From Hanleya hanleyi (lineage: Eukaryota; Mollusca; Polyplacophora; Lepidopleurida; Hanleyidae), in assembly GCA_036873755.1 (NCBI GenBank), contig JAVTVY010020449.1:1-64000 (forward strand): a DNA stretch of 64,000 nt, written 5' to 3'. The notes under the pieces were generated by a model, which was not told the origin of the DNA, made no database searches, and saw only the letters and a program-made list of their open reading frames with translations. Below are positions 44,759-56,695 of this stretch, one piece after another. The translations under genes and the position numbers were made by a program. Each line of letters opens with the position of its first letter. Within the stretch, counting starts at the first letter, position 1.

Positions 44759-45342
44759 CATCGTCTTTCCGCCCCTGGTGCACGTAGATGAAGGTAGCAA
44801 TCTGTTCACGTGGAATTCTGGGTGGACAGGCAGCTTCCAATGCCTGGGCAATTTGCACCTCGGTCACGTCCTGTAGTGCCTCAGTGATGAGCGCATCTGA
44901 TGGTATACTATTGTCCACACACGTATGCGTGTTGAAGACCCCGTCCTTGTTCACACAGCCTGCACATTGCTGGATACGCAAGTGTCGAATGCGAGGTCTG
45001 AGATGATCCAGGAATGTGTCGATGTACTTCTTATAAATATACTGAGACACCTGGTCAGACAGGGCTTCATGAATTATAGCTGTGAGACTCTGCAACTTCC
45101 GCCACGCCATTATTTTCAAGGTGACGCCCTGAGGACAAGGAATACGCTCTTGCGTATCTGACCTCATTTTCCATTTCCGTATATGCACCAGGAGCATGTC
45201 GTTGAATCTAGAACAGCTGACAAAGATGTCGTCACCCAAATAAAATTTCGCTTCGTCACTCCCCTCGTCGCGAATAACCGCATCGACGACGTAATCAATG
45301 GCCTGTAGTTTTAACCAGGTGTCCACGTCAAGGCGATATGCT
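44697..45342 (-). pseudogene. PC4-like ssDNA-binding domain protein (no start of its own)
   Basis: About 214 codons to the stop at 44,697. Residues 27-88 (counting from the GTG at 45,326) resemble the transcriptional coactivator PC4 core: KFYLGDDIFVSCSRFNDMLL, VHIRKW, then PQGVTLKIMAWRKLQSL. PC4 folds bind single-stranded DNA and act in transcription or replication. The rest has a Cys-containing block (QQCAGC) and is unassigned. The frame has no ATG before the domain and follows a TAA by a few codons. It overlaps the end of the CARD frame, so it is probably the C-terminal half of that gene after a one-base indel near 45,340. Family match is by eye. Confidence 0.65.
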
Positions 45343-46021
45343 TAGCTGGTTTGTCGTTAAAGGCCGGTGCATTAAAATGCACTTCCTCTTCTTTGACACT
45401 CACAGTTAAATAGGGTGAGAGCTCCCAAGTGTTCGTGTGGGCTGCCTGGTAGGCCCGCTGGATAATATCATTGATCTCTTGCACAGACATAGGAAGTTGC
45501 ACCTCTTCTTTCACTGGCTCAGGCACTTGCTGGGGCACTGGCTGAAGCACTTGCTCAGGTATTTCTAAAGGTGTTAGTCGGGGTCGTTTGGGTCGTGCAC
45601 CGCGTTTGGCAGGTACACCAGACTCTGGGTGCGTACGTTTGCTAGCTGTACGCTCCTGGGCTACAAGTACATCTGCTACTTCTTGAAGTTTGGTAGCTGT
45701 ACGCTGGTCGGTGATGTCCATGACTAAGATATCATCATCTTCTGAATCCTGGGCTTGAAGTAGATCTGCTAGTTCTTCATTTCCCGTCTTCTTCAGCGCC
45801 TCCACGAAGGCTAGAAATGTATAGGGCCCACGGCGCAGTAGATCGTCGATGAGGGCTCTGTTTTGTCGTGAAGTGGTGTTCTGCACCATGATATCTTCGA
45901 CACCGTGTTTCAGGAGTATGTTTTCCTCCATAAGCAGATCACATAGTTCGGCCACATGCTGCATCTCATCAACGAGGCGAACACGGTACTGTTGAAGCTT
46001 AACTCGCTGGGGTGACTCCAT
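45311..46021 (-). CDS. CARD-domain protein encoded by the Polinton
   Basis: 236 codons from ATG 46,021. Residues 5-90 have the caspase-recruitment (death-fold) pattern: KLQQYRVRLVDEM, LCDLLMEENILLKHGVEDI, QNTTSRQNRALIDDLLRRGP, FLAFVEALKKTG, NEELADLL. A basic stretch (about 128-149, with KRGARPKRPR) looks like a nuclear localisation signal, and a Pro/Val/Glu-rich segment follows (151-172). CARDs pair with CARDs of initiator caspases and adaptors. A viral one could block or redirect death signalling, but the nuclear signal also allows other roles. It reads inward from the right terminal repeat and is probably fused in frame to the PC4-like domain in the ancestral gene. Confidence 0.85.
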   Translation of the reverse strand: MESPQRVKLQQYRVRLVDEMQHVAELCDLLMEENILLKHGVEDIMVQNTTSRQNRALIDDLLRRGPYTFLAFVEALKKTGNEELADLLQAQDSEDDDILVMDITDQRTATKLQEVADVLVAQERTASKRTHPESGVPAKRGARPKRPRLTPLEIPEQVLQPVPQQVPEPVKEEVQLPMSVQEINDIIQRAYQAAHTNTWELSPYLTVSVKEEEVHFNAPAFNDKPAKHIALTWTPG

Positions 46022-46088
46022 GACTGGGCTCAGGCTGGTCAGTAGCTGCTACGGTGTAATAGGCTGGTGAAGTTGCACTGGTAAAATG

Positions 46089-46707
46089 AAAACCTTCTCC
46101 ACGTCTCATACAGGCAGGCAGGTAGGCAGGCAGGCAGGCAGGCAGGCAGGCTAGTGGTCAGGCAGGCAGGCAGGCAGGCAGGCTGGTCAGGTAGGTGAGA
46201 GAGCTCCGTTGGGTAGTGCAATGAATACACCAAACCACTAAAAATCACCCCCTTTTATCCGCCATTTTCGCCGCCATTAGCCGCCATTAACCGCCATTAT
46301 CCACCATTTTTCCCACTAGCACGGTCAGGTCTTTCCACCATTAGCCGCCATCTTGCCCCATTTTCCCATAGGCAGTCCGGTCTTTCCGCCATTAGCCGCC
46401 ATTAGCCGCCATTTTCCCACTAATACCGTCCGCCATTAGCCGCCATTAGCCGCCATTATCCACCATTTTATTAGCCGCCATTTTCCAACATGGCGGATTA
46501 GCCGCCATTAGCCGCCATTTTCCAACATGGCGGATTAGCCGCCATTAGCCACCATTAGCCACCATTGTAGGGAAAAACCCCAGTACATCAACAAACACAA
46601 ACAAGTCTAGACATGTACAAAGGTCACGCCTCATTCACCCAAACCGGAAGTGACGTCATAGTTACATCCGGGTGAAAGGGACCTCGATTTGCTTAATACC
46701 TACTACT
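46089..46707. repeat. Right terminal inverted repeat
   Basis: Reverse complement of the left repeat with small indels. From outside in: the ACTACT-ending terminus at 46,707, a TGACGTCA-like word, GCCGCCAT arrays, a degenerate TATA (GATAAAAG) and CAGG repeats. It probably drives the CARD gene. Confidence 0.92.
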
Positions 46708-46713
46708 CACGCA
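46708..46713. repeat. Right 6-bp target duplication of Polinton
   Basis: CACGCA, identical to 30,992-30,997. Confidence 0.93.
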
Positions 46714-46968
46714 GCTTTGAGTTGTCGTCTGATCGCGGTGCGTGCACGAGAGGATGTCACCCAGCCGGCGCCACCTGTACCCCCAGCCTTACTGCCCACC
46801 TGTTATGCCTCCATACCCACCACCGGTTCAGGGAAACTCGTGGAACCCGGGGGACACTGTGCGCGGTCGTCCGGGAAGGTGAATAATGAACAGCGCCGAT
46901 ATCGTAGCCAAGCACCGGTGAGATGGCAGGCCAGCAGGTCTGTCAGTTGTGTCTCAAGAACTGCCTAA
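46714..46968 (+). pseudogene. Gag, 3' part after the Polinton
   Basis: The frame entering from the duplication supplies the fourth zinc ligand (a Cys five codons in) at the C-x2-C-x4-H-x4-C spacing begun at 30,970-30,997. It runs through a Pro-rich tail to a stop at 46,966-46,968. The pol frame begins within the last 20 bases in the +1 frame. Confidence 0.75.
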
Positions 46969-49900
46969 CGATGGACATGATCAGAACTCTGAACAGTGTG
47001 AACCAGTGAATGAAACAGACAGTAATGACACTGACTCTCAGTTTGATTCTTCTAGTGACTCTAATCAATTTGATAATTCTATTAGTGACTCTAATCAGTT
47101 TATGTATCTGTCTGCTAAATTTCACCACACTGAAGCGTCTGCTCTGCTTGATCCAGGTAGTAGTATCAACTTAATGCTACATGATTTATATGCATCTATT
47201 CCATCTCATTTGAAATCAAATATTACTCCTTTGTCTTTTTCCAATATCCGTCTAGCAGACAATTCTAGAGTTGATGTGTTGGGCACTGCTAGAGTGAAAG
47301 TGAAACTACCCTGTGGTAAACAACGTGTAACTACACATGTTTTACGTCACACTTCACAGCCTCTCATTTTTGGTACTGATTTCTTGCGGCGTAATAGATT
47401 GGTTTTGAATTTCAATGAAAATGTTTGTCAAATGACCAATACCAAGGTAAAGAGTAAACGTCGTATCGATTTACCACCATGTACTGAAGTACTTCTTTGG
47501 GGTAAAGTGCCAAAGGCTTTGCCTTATGGAACTCAAGGTGTTTGTACTGGTCACAACCAGATAGTAGGGAAAAATGTGTTAGCTTCTAAAGCTGTTACTG
47601 TTGTGTCACGATTTCATACTGTCCCAGTCAAACTGTTGAACCCTACAAATGACCGCATAATGTTACCTAAATGTACCACTTTGGCACAGTTTAGTCTGGT
47701 AGACCAGACTGTTAGCATTGTACCAGTACCAACTGTTTCACATGCTAATGTTGCGGAGGTAAATCTCGTGATTCTTCATGACACACCCCCTTCCACCCCT
47801 GATGAATTTTTTTTGTCTTATTTTGACTTTTCTGCATGTGATTTGACTCCCAGTGATATGGATAAACTTCATGCTTGTTTGTGTCACAACAAAGATGTAT
47901 TTTTTACTGATGAAAATCCAGCAACTAGGATTGACCCATCTGGTGGAACACCAAATTCACTTGAAACCGGACGCGGTATCGAAACAACAACGTCCGTATC
48001 GTTTGTCGCCCGAGAAGCGCGAGATCTTGCGCCATCAGTTAAACCATTTATTGGCTCAGGGTATCATTGCCCCTGTGAGTGAAAAGGACGACGTGCCCAT
48101 TACTAGCCCCATTGTCCTAGTGACTAAACGTGTGCCTCAGTCCGCCAGTGTACCGCTTACCCCTGCAGCTAGTCTATCTCAGTATCGATTCTGCTGTGAC
48201 TTTCGATATTTGAATTCTCAGACGCAGGACTTCCGGTACGCCATTCCCGATCTCCAAGAACTAACCGAGTCATTTTCTCAGACGAAACCAGCTTTCGTCA
48301 GCTCGATAGATCTCAGTTCCGGATTTTTCCAAATGCCGATTGCTGCAGAATCACAGCGCTACACTGCTTTCAGTAGTTGTTTTGGGACCTATATGTTTCG
48401 TCGTTTGCCGATGGGACGCAGCACATCGCCGAACAGTTTCCAACTTCTTATGGACAAAGTACGCCATGGTCTCACGTTCCTTTCTGTCCTATGCTACCTT
48501 GATGACGTTTTAATATTTTTGGAGACATTGGATGCTCATATTCGTGACTTACAGGAAGTGTTTGATCGCATGCGTGCCGCCGGTTTGAAGTTGGGACCGA
48601 AAAAGTGTGTATTCGCGCAACCTCGCTGTGTGTTTCTGGGTCACGAAATCTCACAGAACGGTATACGTGCTCCAAGTGATCGCGTGCAAGCTGTGCAGGA
48701 ATTTCTCGTTCCCAATTCGGCCAAGGAATTGCGGAGGGCAATGGGTTTATTGAACTGGTTCAGAAAATTCATACCCAGCTACAGTGCGATTACTCAACCC
48801 TTAAACAAACTGTTAGGCAAAGGAGTACTGTTTGTTTGGACAGAGGTGCATCAAAAGGCTTTTGACGAGTTGAAAACATTGCTACTGAACTCTCCTGTGT
48901 TAGCCTTTCCGAGATACGACATTCCATTTCAAATATCAGTAGATACGTCCAGCAAAGGAATCGGCTACATGTTATATCAAGTATATCCAGCAGATGAGTT
49001 TGACGAAGAGTTTGACGATAGGGAACGCGTGCGCGTAATTCGTTTCGGTTCCAAGGGTTTGAACAGGTATCAACAGTCCTACGGCCCAACGAAGTTGGAG
49101 TTGCTTGGTATGGTTACCAGTGTGTTGGACTGTGCATCATATGTGAGAGGGAGATCGTTCATTCTTGAGTGTGATCACCAAGCCCTTAGACCTCTTTTCC
49201 AGAAGAAAATGAAGGGGGCGATATACGAACGCTGGCTCGCAATACTCCAACAGTTCACATTTGAGATCAAATACAAGCCGCAGGCACAGATGTGCGTATC
49301 CGACGCGCTTTCACGATGCCATCCCAATCCGTGCTTTGGCGCACCGACCCAGAGCCCGGATGAAGTCGACGAGTTTTTCCCTTACGTTCAGAAATCCAGA
49401 GGACCGATCACATTCCCGGAAGGTCAACAATTACAGGACTTAATGGGAAATAGGTGTTCCGAAGGTACAGATCCCTCTGTACAAAGTGAAATGGACAGTT
49501 TTCCTGGGTGTGAGATGGTTAACTGTATGCAGACCTCGTGCGAGCCCTCTGATACGGATGGCTATGACGCAGACACGGAAGATGTCAGAAACCAGAACGC
49601 TGTCCAGGACAAGCCTGATGATGCCGAGAACTTACCTAAATCGGCAGCAACAATGCAGGGGTCTGAAACTTCTGTTGGTGTGCTGTCGATGGCTGAACAG
49701 TTACCTGAAATAGACTTGTTGAAACGATCGGACTTCAGTGTTGAGAGTATCTCTGAACTGCAGAACGCGGACCCAGATTTGAAGCCATTGCTGAATTATT
49801 TGAACCAAGATGAGCTGCCGGAGCCTCAGAAGGCCGCTCGTAGGATCTTGTTGGAGTCGGCTGACTACATTGTGGTACAAGGACTGTTGCTCCATGCTAG

Positions 49901-51430
49901 GGTAGCCAAGGCTAAGAGAACCACAAACCTATCACATTACCAGCTAGTGTTGCCACGGACTTTAATAAAAACTGTGTTGTACTTGTATCATGACTCTGTG
50001 ATGGCAGGACATGGTGGAATCGACGATACCATCGATCGGATTCAAGAACATTACTTTTTCAAGGGAATGAGTAAAGCAGTGTCTGATTACGTGAAATCGT
50101 GCGATGCAGGCCAGAAACGCAAGACAACACAGAACCATACCAAGTCTGGCATTACAGCACTTCCTGTACCCAAGGGTTTGAAGTATGGCAAGTGGATCTG
50201 TATGGGCCTTTGTCCATCACTCCACGTGGTAACAGTTATGTATTTACAGCCATTGACATGTTCAGTAGATACATATATGCCTTGCCGTTGGCCAACAAGG
50301 ATGCGCTGACAGTGTCTACTGCAGTATTTCAGCTGTTCACAACTTTCGGAGTCTGCAATACAATGGTGAGTGACCCCGGTTCTGAGTTCACTGCCGAGGT
50401 GACGCGTGAAGTATGTCGACTTCTTGATGTGGATGAGCAGTTTACCCCCAGCTTTATGCACCACTGTCTCGGAGCTTGTGAGAGAACACATCGTACTGTC
50501 GCAGAGCATCTAACACCTTATGTCGAGGGAAATCGGAATTCATGGGAGGAGAGCTTACCTGGGGTGATGTTCGCGATGAACTCTGCAGTTAGTTCCTTCC
50601 ATGGCTTTTCCCTTTTTGAGGTACTGTACGGGCAAAGGCCGAAATTTTCGCTGTCTGGAGTTGCTAGTACACTCTTGAGTGGCGCTAAGGCGGACATGAA
50701 TGGCTATCTACAGGATGTGACCTCGAAATTAGAGTCTATCAGAGAGCAAGTACGCGAGAATGCTCTAAAAACTCAACAGAAAATGGTTGACCGGGCCAAT
50801 GCCAAGATTAAGACACTGGACATCGCAAAAGGAGATTATGTGTACTTGATAACGGAAACAAAGGGGGTTGGACGGAAACTACAAAACAGGTACTCTGGCC
50901 CCTTTGTCATACGGGAGATAATGAGCCCACACTTGGTTCGGTTACTTAACCCTCGAACAGGGCGATTGAAAAGTGGACGGGTACACATCGATCGCCTCAA
51001 AGTGGCGTATGTTAGACAGCCAAATCCAGTTCCCTATTTCTGTGACCGTGTCGTGACTAAACACGACCAGGACGAAACAGTCGATCTGTCGACCACGAGT
51101 AGTGAATCCGAAACTACTTCCGGTCCGGTTAGTGAATTCATTAGGCAGCGCAGTAAGCCACGTCCTCAGCGGGTTAGATGCAAACCTGCCAGATTCCGAG
51201 ATTCTAGTCATGTGAACCCATGTGATATGTCGGAATTAGGTTCGACATCGCAGGGGTATCAGAAAATCAAACGGGTCCTCGGACAACGGAATGTAGATAA
51301 CTCTAAAGAGTATTTGGTACAAATTAAGGGCGAGCCAGCACAGAAAGCTCTTTGGGTAAAGACCTCCATTCTTGATGCTGAGGCCAAGAGAGCCATTATA
51401 TTGCATCCTCCAACAGTGGTGGATTTGTAA
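46949..51430 (+). pseudogene. pol: Ty3-type Pol: protease, RT, RNase H, integrase
   Basis: An aspartic protease has LLDPGSSINLM (DPG rather than the common DTG/DSG) and LIFGTDFLRRN. A frameshift near 47,925 leads to the RT: KLEL-type palm with IDLSSGFFQMPI, FRRLPMGRSTSPNSFQ and the catalytic YLDDVLIF. RNase H follows (VDTSSKGIGYML, TKLELLGMV, ECDHQAL), then the integrase zinc domain with H-H and a CDAG in place of CxxC. After another shift near 50,170 comes the D,D,E core (WQVDLYGP, VSDPGSEFTAE, GACERTHRT). The C-terminus (KEYLVQIKGE ... ALWVKTSILD) looks like a chromodomain. The broken zinc ligand and the frameshifts make it inactive. Confidence 0.88.
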
Positions 51431-52331
51431 GTTGTATTATTGACCTCCGTAAGTTTCACATACTAGCAGTATTGACCTCGGTCATTTTTGCATGCTTAAT
51501 GATCACAGAATGTATATTGTTTGAATTTTATGCCTCGCATTACATTATTGTTGTATGTATGTAAATGCAATATGTTGAAAGTATGTTGTGGATAAAGACT
51601 GCTAAAGTAAATGTTTGTTTATATTATGGCACACCATGGTAATGGCATGTCTCTCTCATTCTGCCAACAGTTATCATTATGGGATACTTATTGATGGCGT
51701 ATCTGTCTGTAATAATGGTAAACACTATACCCATCATGTCAGTTAATACATGGAGTTCTATCTTGCCAGCTATATTATGTGTCAGAATATGAGTTTTTGT
51801 CTACCTGTGATATAACTGAGTGCTAGTTTTTGTGCGTGTCCTGATCACACACGCGATTGCTAGGTTGTTGCGTTTTTATTGTTGTTTCGTATTGATAGGG
51901 TTACTCCCCCGCTGAACTATAGCATGTAAAATATGGTTTAAGTTGTAGACTCGGTCGAACATAACTGATTGAATATGTTTGGCCTGGAAGAATGAATGGA
52001 ACTTATTGGCACTTATAACGGATCAGGTTTTTAGAGTGTAATGAGTGTTCGTGAGCTGTCAGCCAGATAATTTTGCCAGCCATTGCTCGTAACCATTTGT
52101 CTCCCTGTCCAACTGCTTCACTATATTCATGGTTTGGAGAAACGTTTTTTTTATGAAGCATAGGATCTTTGAAATTGGGTGTTGATGATGTTATTGCTGA
52201 AACGTATGTCGGTTCAACTTGTGGTTCTGATTTGGTGTGATATGCTAACACAGAGATTGAGGGAAACTGAATTATTGGTGTTTGAAGCAATTAATTGTAA
52301 CATTTGAGACAAATGTTTTTGTTGCCGCCGA
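51431..52331. other. Retrotransposon 3' untranslated region, no gene
   Basis: About 900 bp between pol and the 3' LTR without a recognisable envelope or other gene. A clear polypurine tract right before the LTR is not visible (the last bases read GTTGCCGCCGA). The minus-strand frame at 52,003-52,290 is unremarkable. Confidence 0.5.
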
Positions 52332-52691
52332 TGTTATACTCCTGGAGTATATTTATTTTATTAATTGCTTTAATTCTTGTCATTATATGTATTGACGGTT
52401 CTGTAAACGGGTAATTGCTTATAACAACCGCTAAGATTGCCTTGACATGTGAAGATGGTGTTTCCAACTAGATCTCTAACCCCTTCACTCTTGTCACACA
52501 TGGACTCGCCCTATGTATTGTTCAATTGTCTGGCCCCGATAGGCGGGATTGCGGTGTGCGGGACAATGGAAGTCGTACATGTGGTTTAATTGTTGTTTTG
52601 GCATTCCTGAGTGGAATAAATGACCATCGAACTGTTGATCTGATTCTTGGACTACCGCTGCGAATACCATTCTAGCCGCCCCAGGATAAGA
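52332..52691 (+). repeat. 3' LTR
   Basis: 360 bp, collinear with the 5' LTR but lacking two short blocks (AAGT before TTTTGGCATTCC, and the segment containing TATATAA), followed by CACA and the continuation of unit B. Confidence 0.92.
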
Positions 52692-52961
52692 CACATCACA
52701 GAGCTGACGTCAGATATCTGTGTCAAAGGTCAAGTACCGGACCTATATTCTGCAGCAGTTCATCATTATCGGCCCGCCGTCCGCCATCTCGCTTTATCAG
52801 ACTGATATGAGGATTTTTGATACGCGGAAAATAGGGATATTCTACAGAGAACGTCCCGGCGACAGGTAATAATAGCTATTGCTAGTACCATACTTCGATT
52901 GAGCCGTAAGGGGTTATTTGTAAGATTTCGATAAAATATTCTATAAATATCCTGATAATTA

Positions 52962-55350
52962 AGGCTGCCGCAATGCGCGCAGCCTTATTGCATCAGCTTG
53001 GTCTCATGTGGGCCCAAATCGCTTTGTCCACAAGATTACGCAAAAAACAAAGCAGAGTTGAGACTTACCGTCACAGGGCCAAATGTGGAGAAGATATTGA
53101 ACTAGAAATTCGTAACAATTTGGTCTGTCTCAGATAAACAGAAATCTGTCTTTGAAGCCCAAATTGTTTGTCTAAAATTCTCAACCGGAAGTTCAAAATC
53201 CAAAATCCAAAAAGACAAACTGCGCGGAAACGTCTTTGCGCATACTGCAAAATGGGCTCTCGCGAGACTTTTACGAGAGCTGCTTTGAAGTGATCTCCCT
53301 TTATGTAATTGATCTGCTCGTTGAGGGCGCTGTGGTTAGTGAAAGGCTTGAAAGGCAAAACTAATGGATAAATAAAAAGAACTGCACTAGATTGACTGGC
53401 ATTGGCCCATTCAGCCTGTATTTCCATCGACTGTTCATGCCTGGCAACATCATTTTGATAACTCAACCAGAACAAGCGGAGTGATCGTTTTATTGCGGAG
53501 AATAAAAGCTGAATAAAACTTTGTCACTGAGTATTTTAATCGGAAGAAAATCATGCTTGCCAACACGGGCAGCTAACACATGACATGAACGTTGCGTTGC
53601 CCGTGCCGATTTTGACTTGCTCCAGACACGCAAACGTTGCACTCGCGAGTTGATCTAATAGTGAAGGCAACAACAACAACAACAACTATTTTGCTTGATT
53701 ATTTGTCACGACAATTCAACATTTTCATTTGGGAACTCAACTTATCTCTTGAAGAATTCAATATTTATCCACTATAACACAATTTTTTTGCGCGTGTTTG
53801 GCGCGCATTTTCCCATCGATAAAAAGCTCAATTGTTTGTGGCAAAACTCAATTTCAAAATTTCTCAAAAATTCAATTCTTCAAATTCAAGTTTTTAATCT
53901 GGGTTACCTGGATGAAAAAGTGGCTAAAACCCCCCTGCTGTTATGATATTTAAGAAAATATCGTTCCAACAAATTTAATCTCATAATTGAACCTTTTGTT
54001 GACATGTTACACTGAACTCCCTAATAGTGAAACATTCTGGTGAGAGAAATGAGCCCACCGAGTCGACATCCATTTTAGCTTGCTAAGGGCATTTCACGTT
54101 TCACTTAACACTGCCCTTAGCTTATCGCTATGATTCGGCATGTATTCCACACGGTGCCACCTATCAGCCGCAAAGGACATATTTCTGGAGGGACATAATC
54201 CTGTTCGAAAGTTGTTCCTGAAGCATTAAGTCGCATTCCCGCCGCATTTAAACGAGCCAAAGAAATTATCTGTATTTAAATATTTTGAATTGGACATCTC
54301 AGAAATTTCAGTCTCACTTGAGTGCAGAGGCGCAAGACCGGGGGATTCTATGCGAGACAAAAACGAAGTTGTGCGAATCCGCTAATTTAGTTCTCACTCT
54401 AATGGAGCATGCTTCTTTGTTATTCTTACGAAAAATCATATTACAAACGACCTTACCTGTTTCAAAAAAATAAAATCGACGACAGTTCACACGAAAATGA
54501 TATGCTTTTTATTTTGTGATAGGGGTTATTTCGAGGCCCACCAAGGGATCATTTCAGTCGATGGCTTTCTGGAGGTGTGTCTTCGTTTTATGAATGTGAT
54601 TGCGCCGTTGTCGGATCTCACGGGACCAATCGGATGTGACCAATTGGGAAATGCCATAATATACTCAGATATCACCCATTACTGCATGGCTATGAGCAGA
54701 AGTTTCTACGTGTGATAGTGCCATGCGTTAGGATGATGATCAACATCATGAAGTGAGGACATTGATCTTGGCAATGCAGAGCTAGAGGAAGGAGATAAAT
54801 CTGTCAATGTCATCAACTTCTCCCGATCGAGAGACGTGTTCAAATTCTACAATGCCTGGCAAAATGGAGAAACTAGTTGGAATACATGACAGTATGGTGA
54901 TAAAAAAAAGTTTCAATAGGGGTGCCAAGCTGAAGTAAAAAAAATAGTTACTTCTGGACGGTATCTTTCAAAAACCTGAACGGATTCTTTGCAAATTTGG
55001 TATGTGGATAACTTGCCACAGGATATCACTCGAGATTGCTTTCCATGCTGGGTACCGAATGTTAAGGTTCCAAACCAAATCAGTAGTACTACCGTCGGGG
55101 GACATCAGATGCTCTGGTTTTTATTAAAATTTTCTCTGAAGCATCAAATTAATTAATGAAATAAATTATTAAATTATTGTACTTCGTACATTTCATCCTG
55201 TTATGACTGTCAAAGATAACTAAAGCATTACACATAACACAACCTATACACCTGATCAAATTTGGGGAAATAGGAAAAACTATGTATGTCAAATCATAAA
55301 ATCACACAGATAACGGCAGCCTTTCGAAGTCCACGAGTTCTAGTTTATTA
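52962..55350. mobile_element. 2.4-kb insertion in unit B, possible DNA element
   Basis: Unit A runs from CCTGACAATT (about 8075) straight into TTAGAAAGCTC (about 8090), while B has 2.4 kb here. The left edge reads AAGGCTGCCG and the right edge, near 55,315-55,325, contains CGGCAGCCTT, its reverse complement. A GC-rich hairpin (GGCTGCCG ... GCGCGCAGCC) opens it. No transposase or other coding domain is recognisable. Confidence 0.45.
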
Positions 55351-55559
55351 TATTTTAGAAAGCTCTTCCTTCAGACATATTTCCTCATCTATGCTATACA
55401 TATAAATTACTGTAAGTTGTTAGAATAAAGAGTCAATTGTCAATTGTTATTCTGTGGGAAGAAGATAGAATAAAAACATTATGGCAATGAAAATCAAGAT
55501 ATAAAGCTGTTGCGAGACGATCAGAAAACGGATCAGAAAAGCCAGAGGAAAAGATCTTT

Positions 55560-56695
55560 AAAGGAATAGAAAACCCTAAGGCGATGCATACGAATATCGA
55601 AAGAACTATATCATTAGTATTCGAAAAACAAAACAAATCAGCTTTTCTAGTAATTCCGAATGAATGAGAACATTTTGAACATCAGAGTTATTGCCCAGCT
55701 CAAGAATCCGTGGGGGTCGCCATTTTAACAAGCCTGAGAGCAGTTAACCAATGAAAATCCTTTAAATATCACCTGACATTATTCCTGTGACGTAGTTGTG
55801 CCCCAGGCAGTGTAGCTAATAACCATCCTCCCCACAGCGCATGCCCCATTTCGCAGGCTCATTTACCATCCCTGCCTCCAATAGCGGAAGTTGACCTTTG
55901 CTACGTTGCTATGGCGTATAGGGGAAAGCCAACAAACGCACGGTTCAGTTTGAATCCGGCCGAACAACTCCTTCAGTGTTGCACATGAGCGAACTACTTT
56001 TCATATGCTCTGTCTTGATAAACAGGGAAAATTATCCCCAGATAATTCTTTTTAACGCTAGGTCAACAGAGGTATTTGCAGACTTGAAAAGTAATCGAAA
56101 TGTTCAGCAAACATCTATTTTACTATATATGATATCACTTCCGACGATATGCGCGAAGGCCCCAAATCCGGTCCAAAAATCTGACTGGTGACTGGGGTGT
56201 TATTAGATCCCCAGCGAGGTGGTTGGCTAATAACATGGGAGACCAATTGTAAATTATTGTGTCGATGGCTTTTGACAGATCGGTGGACCTTTCTTTACGC
56301 TCCGAGACGATTATGAGGATCGTGATATATGAATGTCGAATTGATATACAGGTTGACATGTGGCATTTTGCATATGATTTCACAAGCTCTCTTTCTGAGG
56401 CAGGAATATCAGGCCACATCACCCGATAGCAGTAGAAGAAACACTGTTAATGCTGCCGTTGTTGTTTAATGCTTTACCTTATGCGATAGAGCCCGGATGA
56501 TAACGGGATATTTGTCGCAGCGCCATCTACATAAAAACAGTATGGCCCCTCAAACGTCAGTCATTCCAACATGAAGTGTTAAAGTGTGAACGATAAATCG
56601 GTGTTTACTCAGCTGTAGAATTTTGCTAATTTTTTCTACCCGTGTTTTTGGAATCTGATGGCATAATTCTGTCATGTCGAGCACGAGTAAACGTA
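55560..56695. other. Segment absent from unit A, no gene recognised
   Basis: The flanks match A on both sides of about 8335, so this 1.1 kb was inserted in B or lost from A. It contains no recognisable protein. Inverted termini are not obvious. Confidence 0.4.

Larger units (their letters stand above)
30998..46707. mobile_element. Polinton/Maverick (virus-like) with complete ends
   Basis: The element is 15,710 bp including a LINE of about 3.5 kb. It has terminal inverted repeats of about 615 bp starting 5'-AG (AGTAGTAGGTATTAAGC), as established for Polintons, and a perfect 6-bp duplication. Contents in order: DNA polymerase B, tRNA, adenain-like protease, major capsid protein, [LINE], RING protein 1, palindromic promoter, RING protein 2, PC4-like domain, CARD protein. 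Retroviral-type integrase, FtsK/HerA packaging ATPase and minor capsid protein were not found. Genes near the ends read inward from the repeats. Adintovirus-like relatives share polymerase, protease and hexon. Most genes carry one or a few disabling lesions. Confidence 0.92.
29380..52691 (+). mobile_element. Ty3-type LTR retrotransposon, split by a Polinton
   Basis: Two direct LTRs (29,380-29,760 and 52,332-52,691) enclose gag and pol reading in plus orientation. CACA flanks both outer ends (29,376-29,379 and 52,692-52,695), and the related unfilled site in copy A (about 3006-3020) reads GTGAGAGCACATCACAGAG, which supports a 4-bp target duplication. Gene order protease-RT-RNase H-integrase is that of Ty3/gypsy. 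Without the Polinton the element is about 7.6 kb. Several frameshifts and a lost zinc ligand show it is no longer autonomous. Confidence 0.9.
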
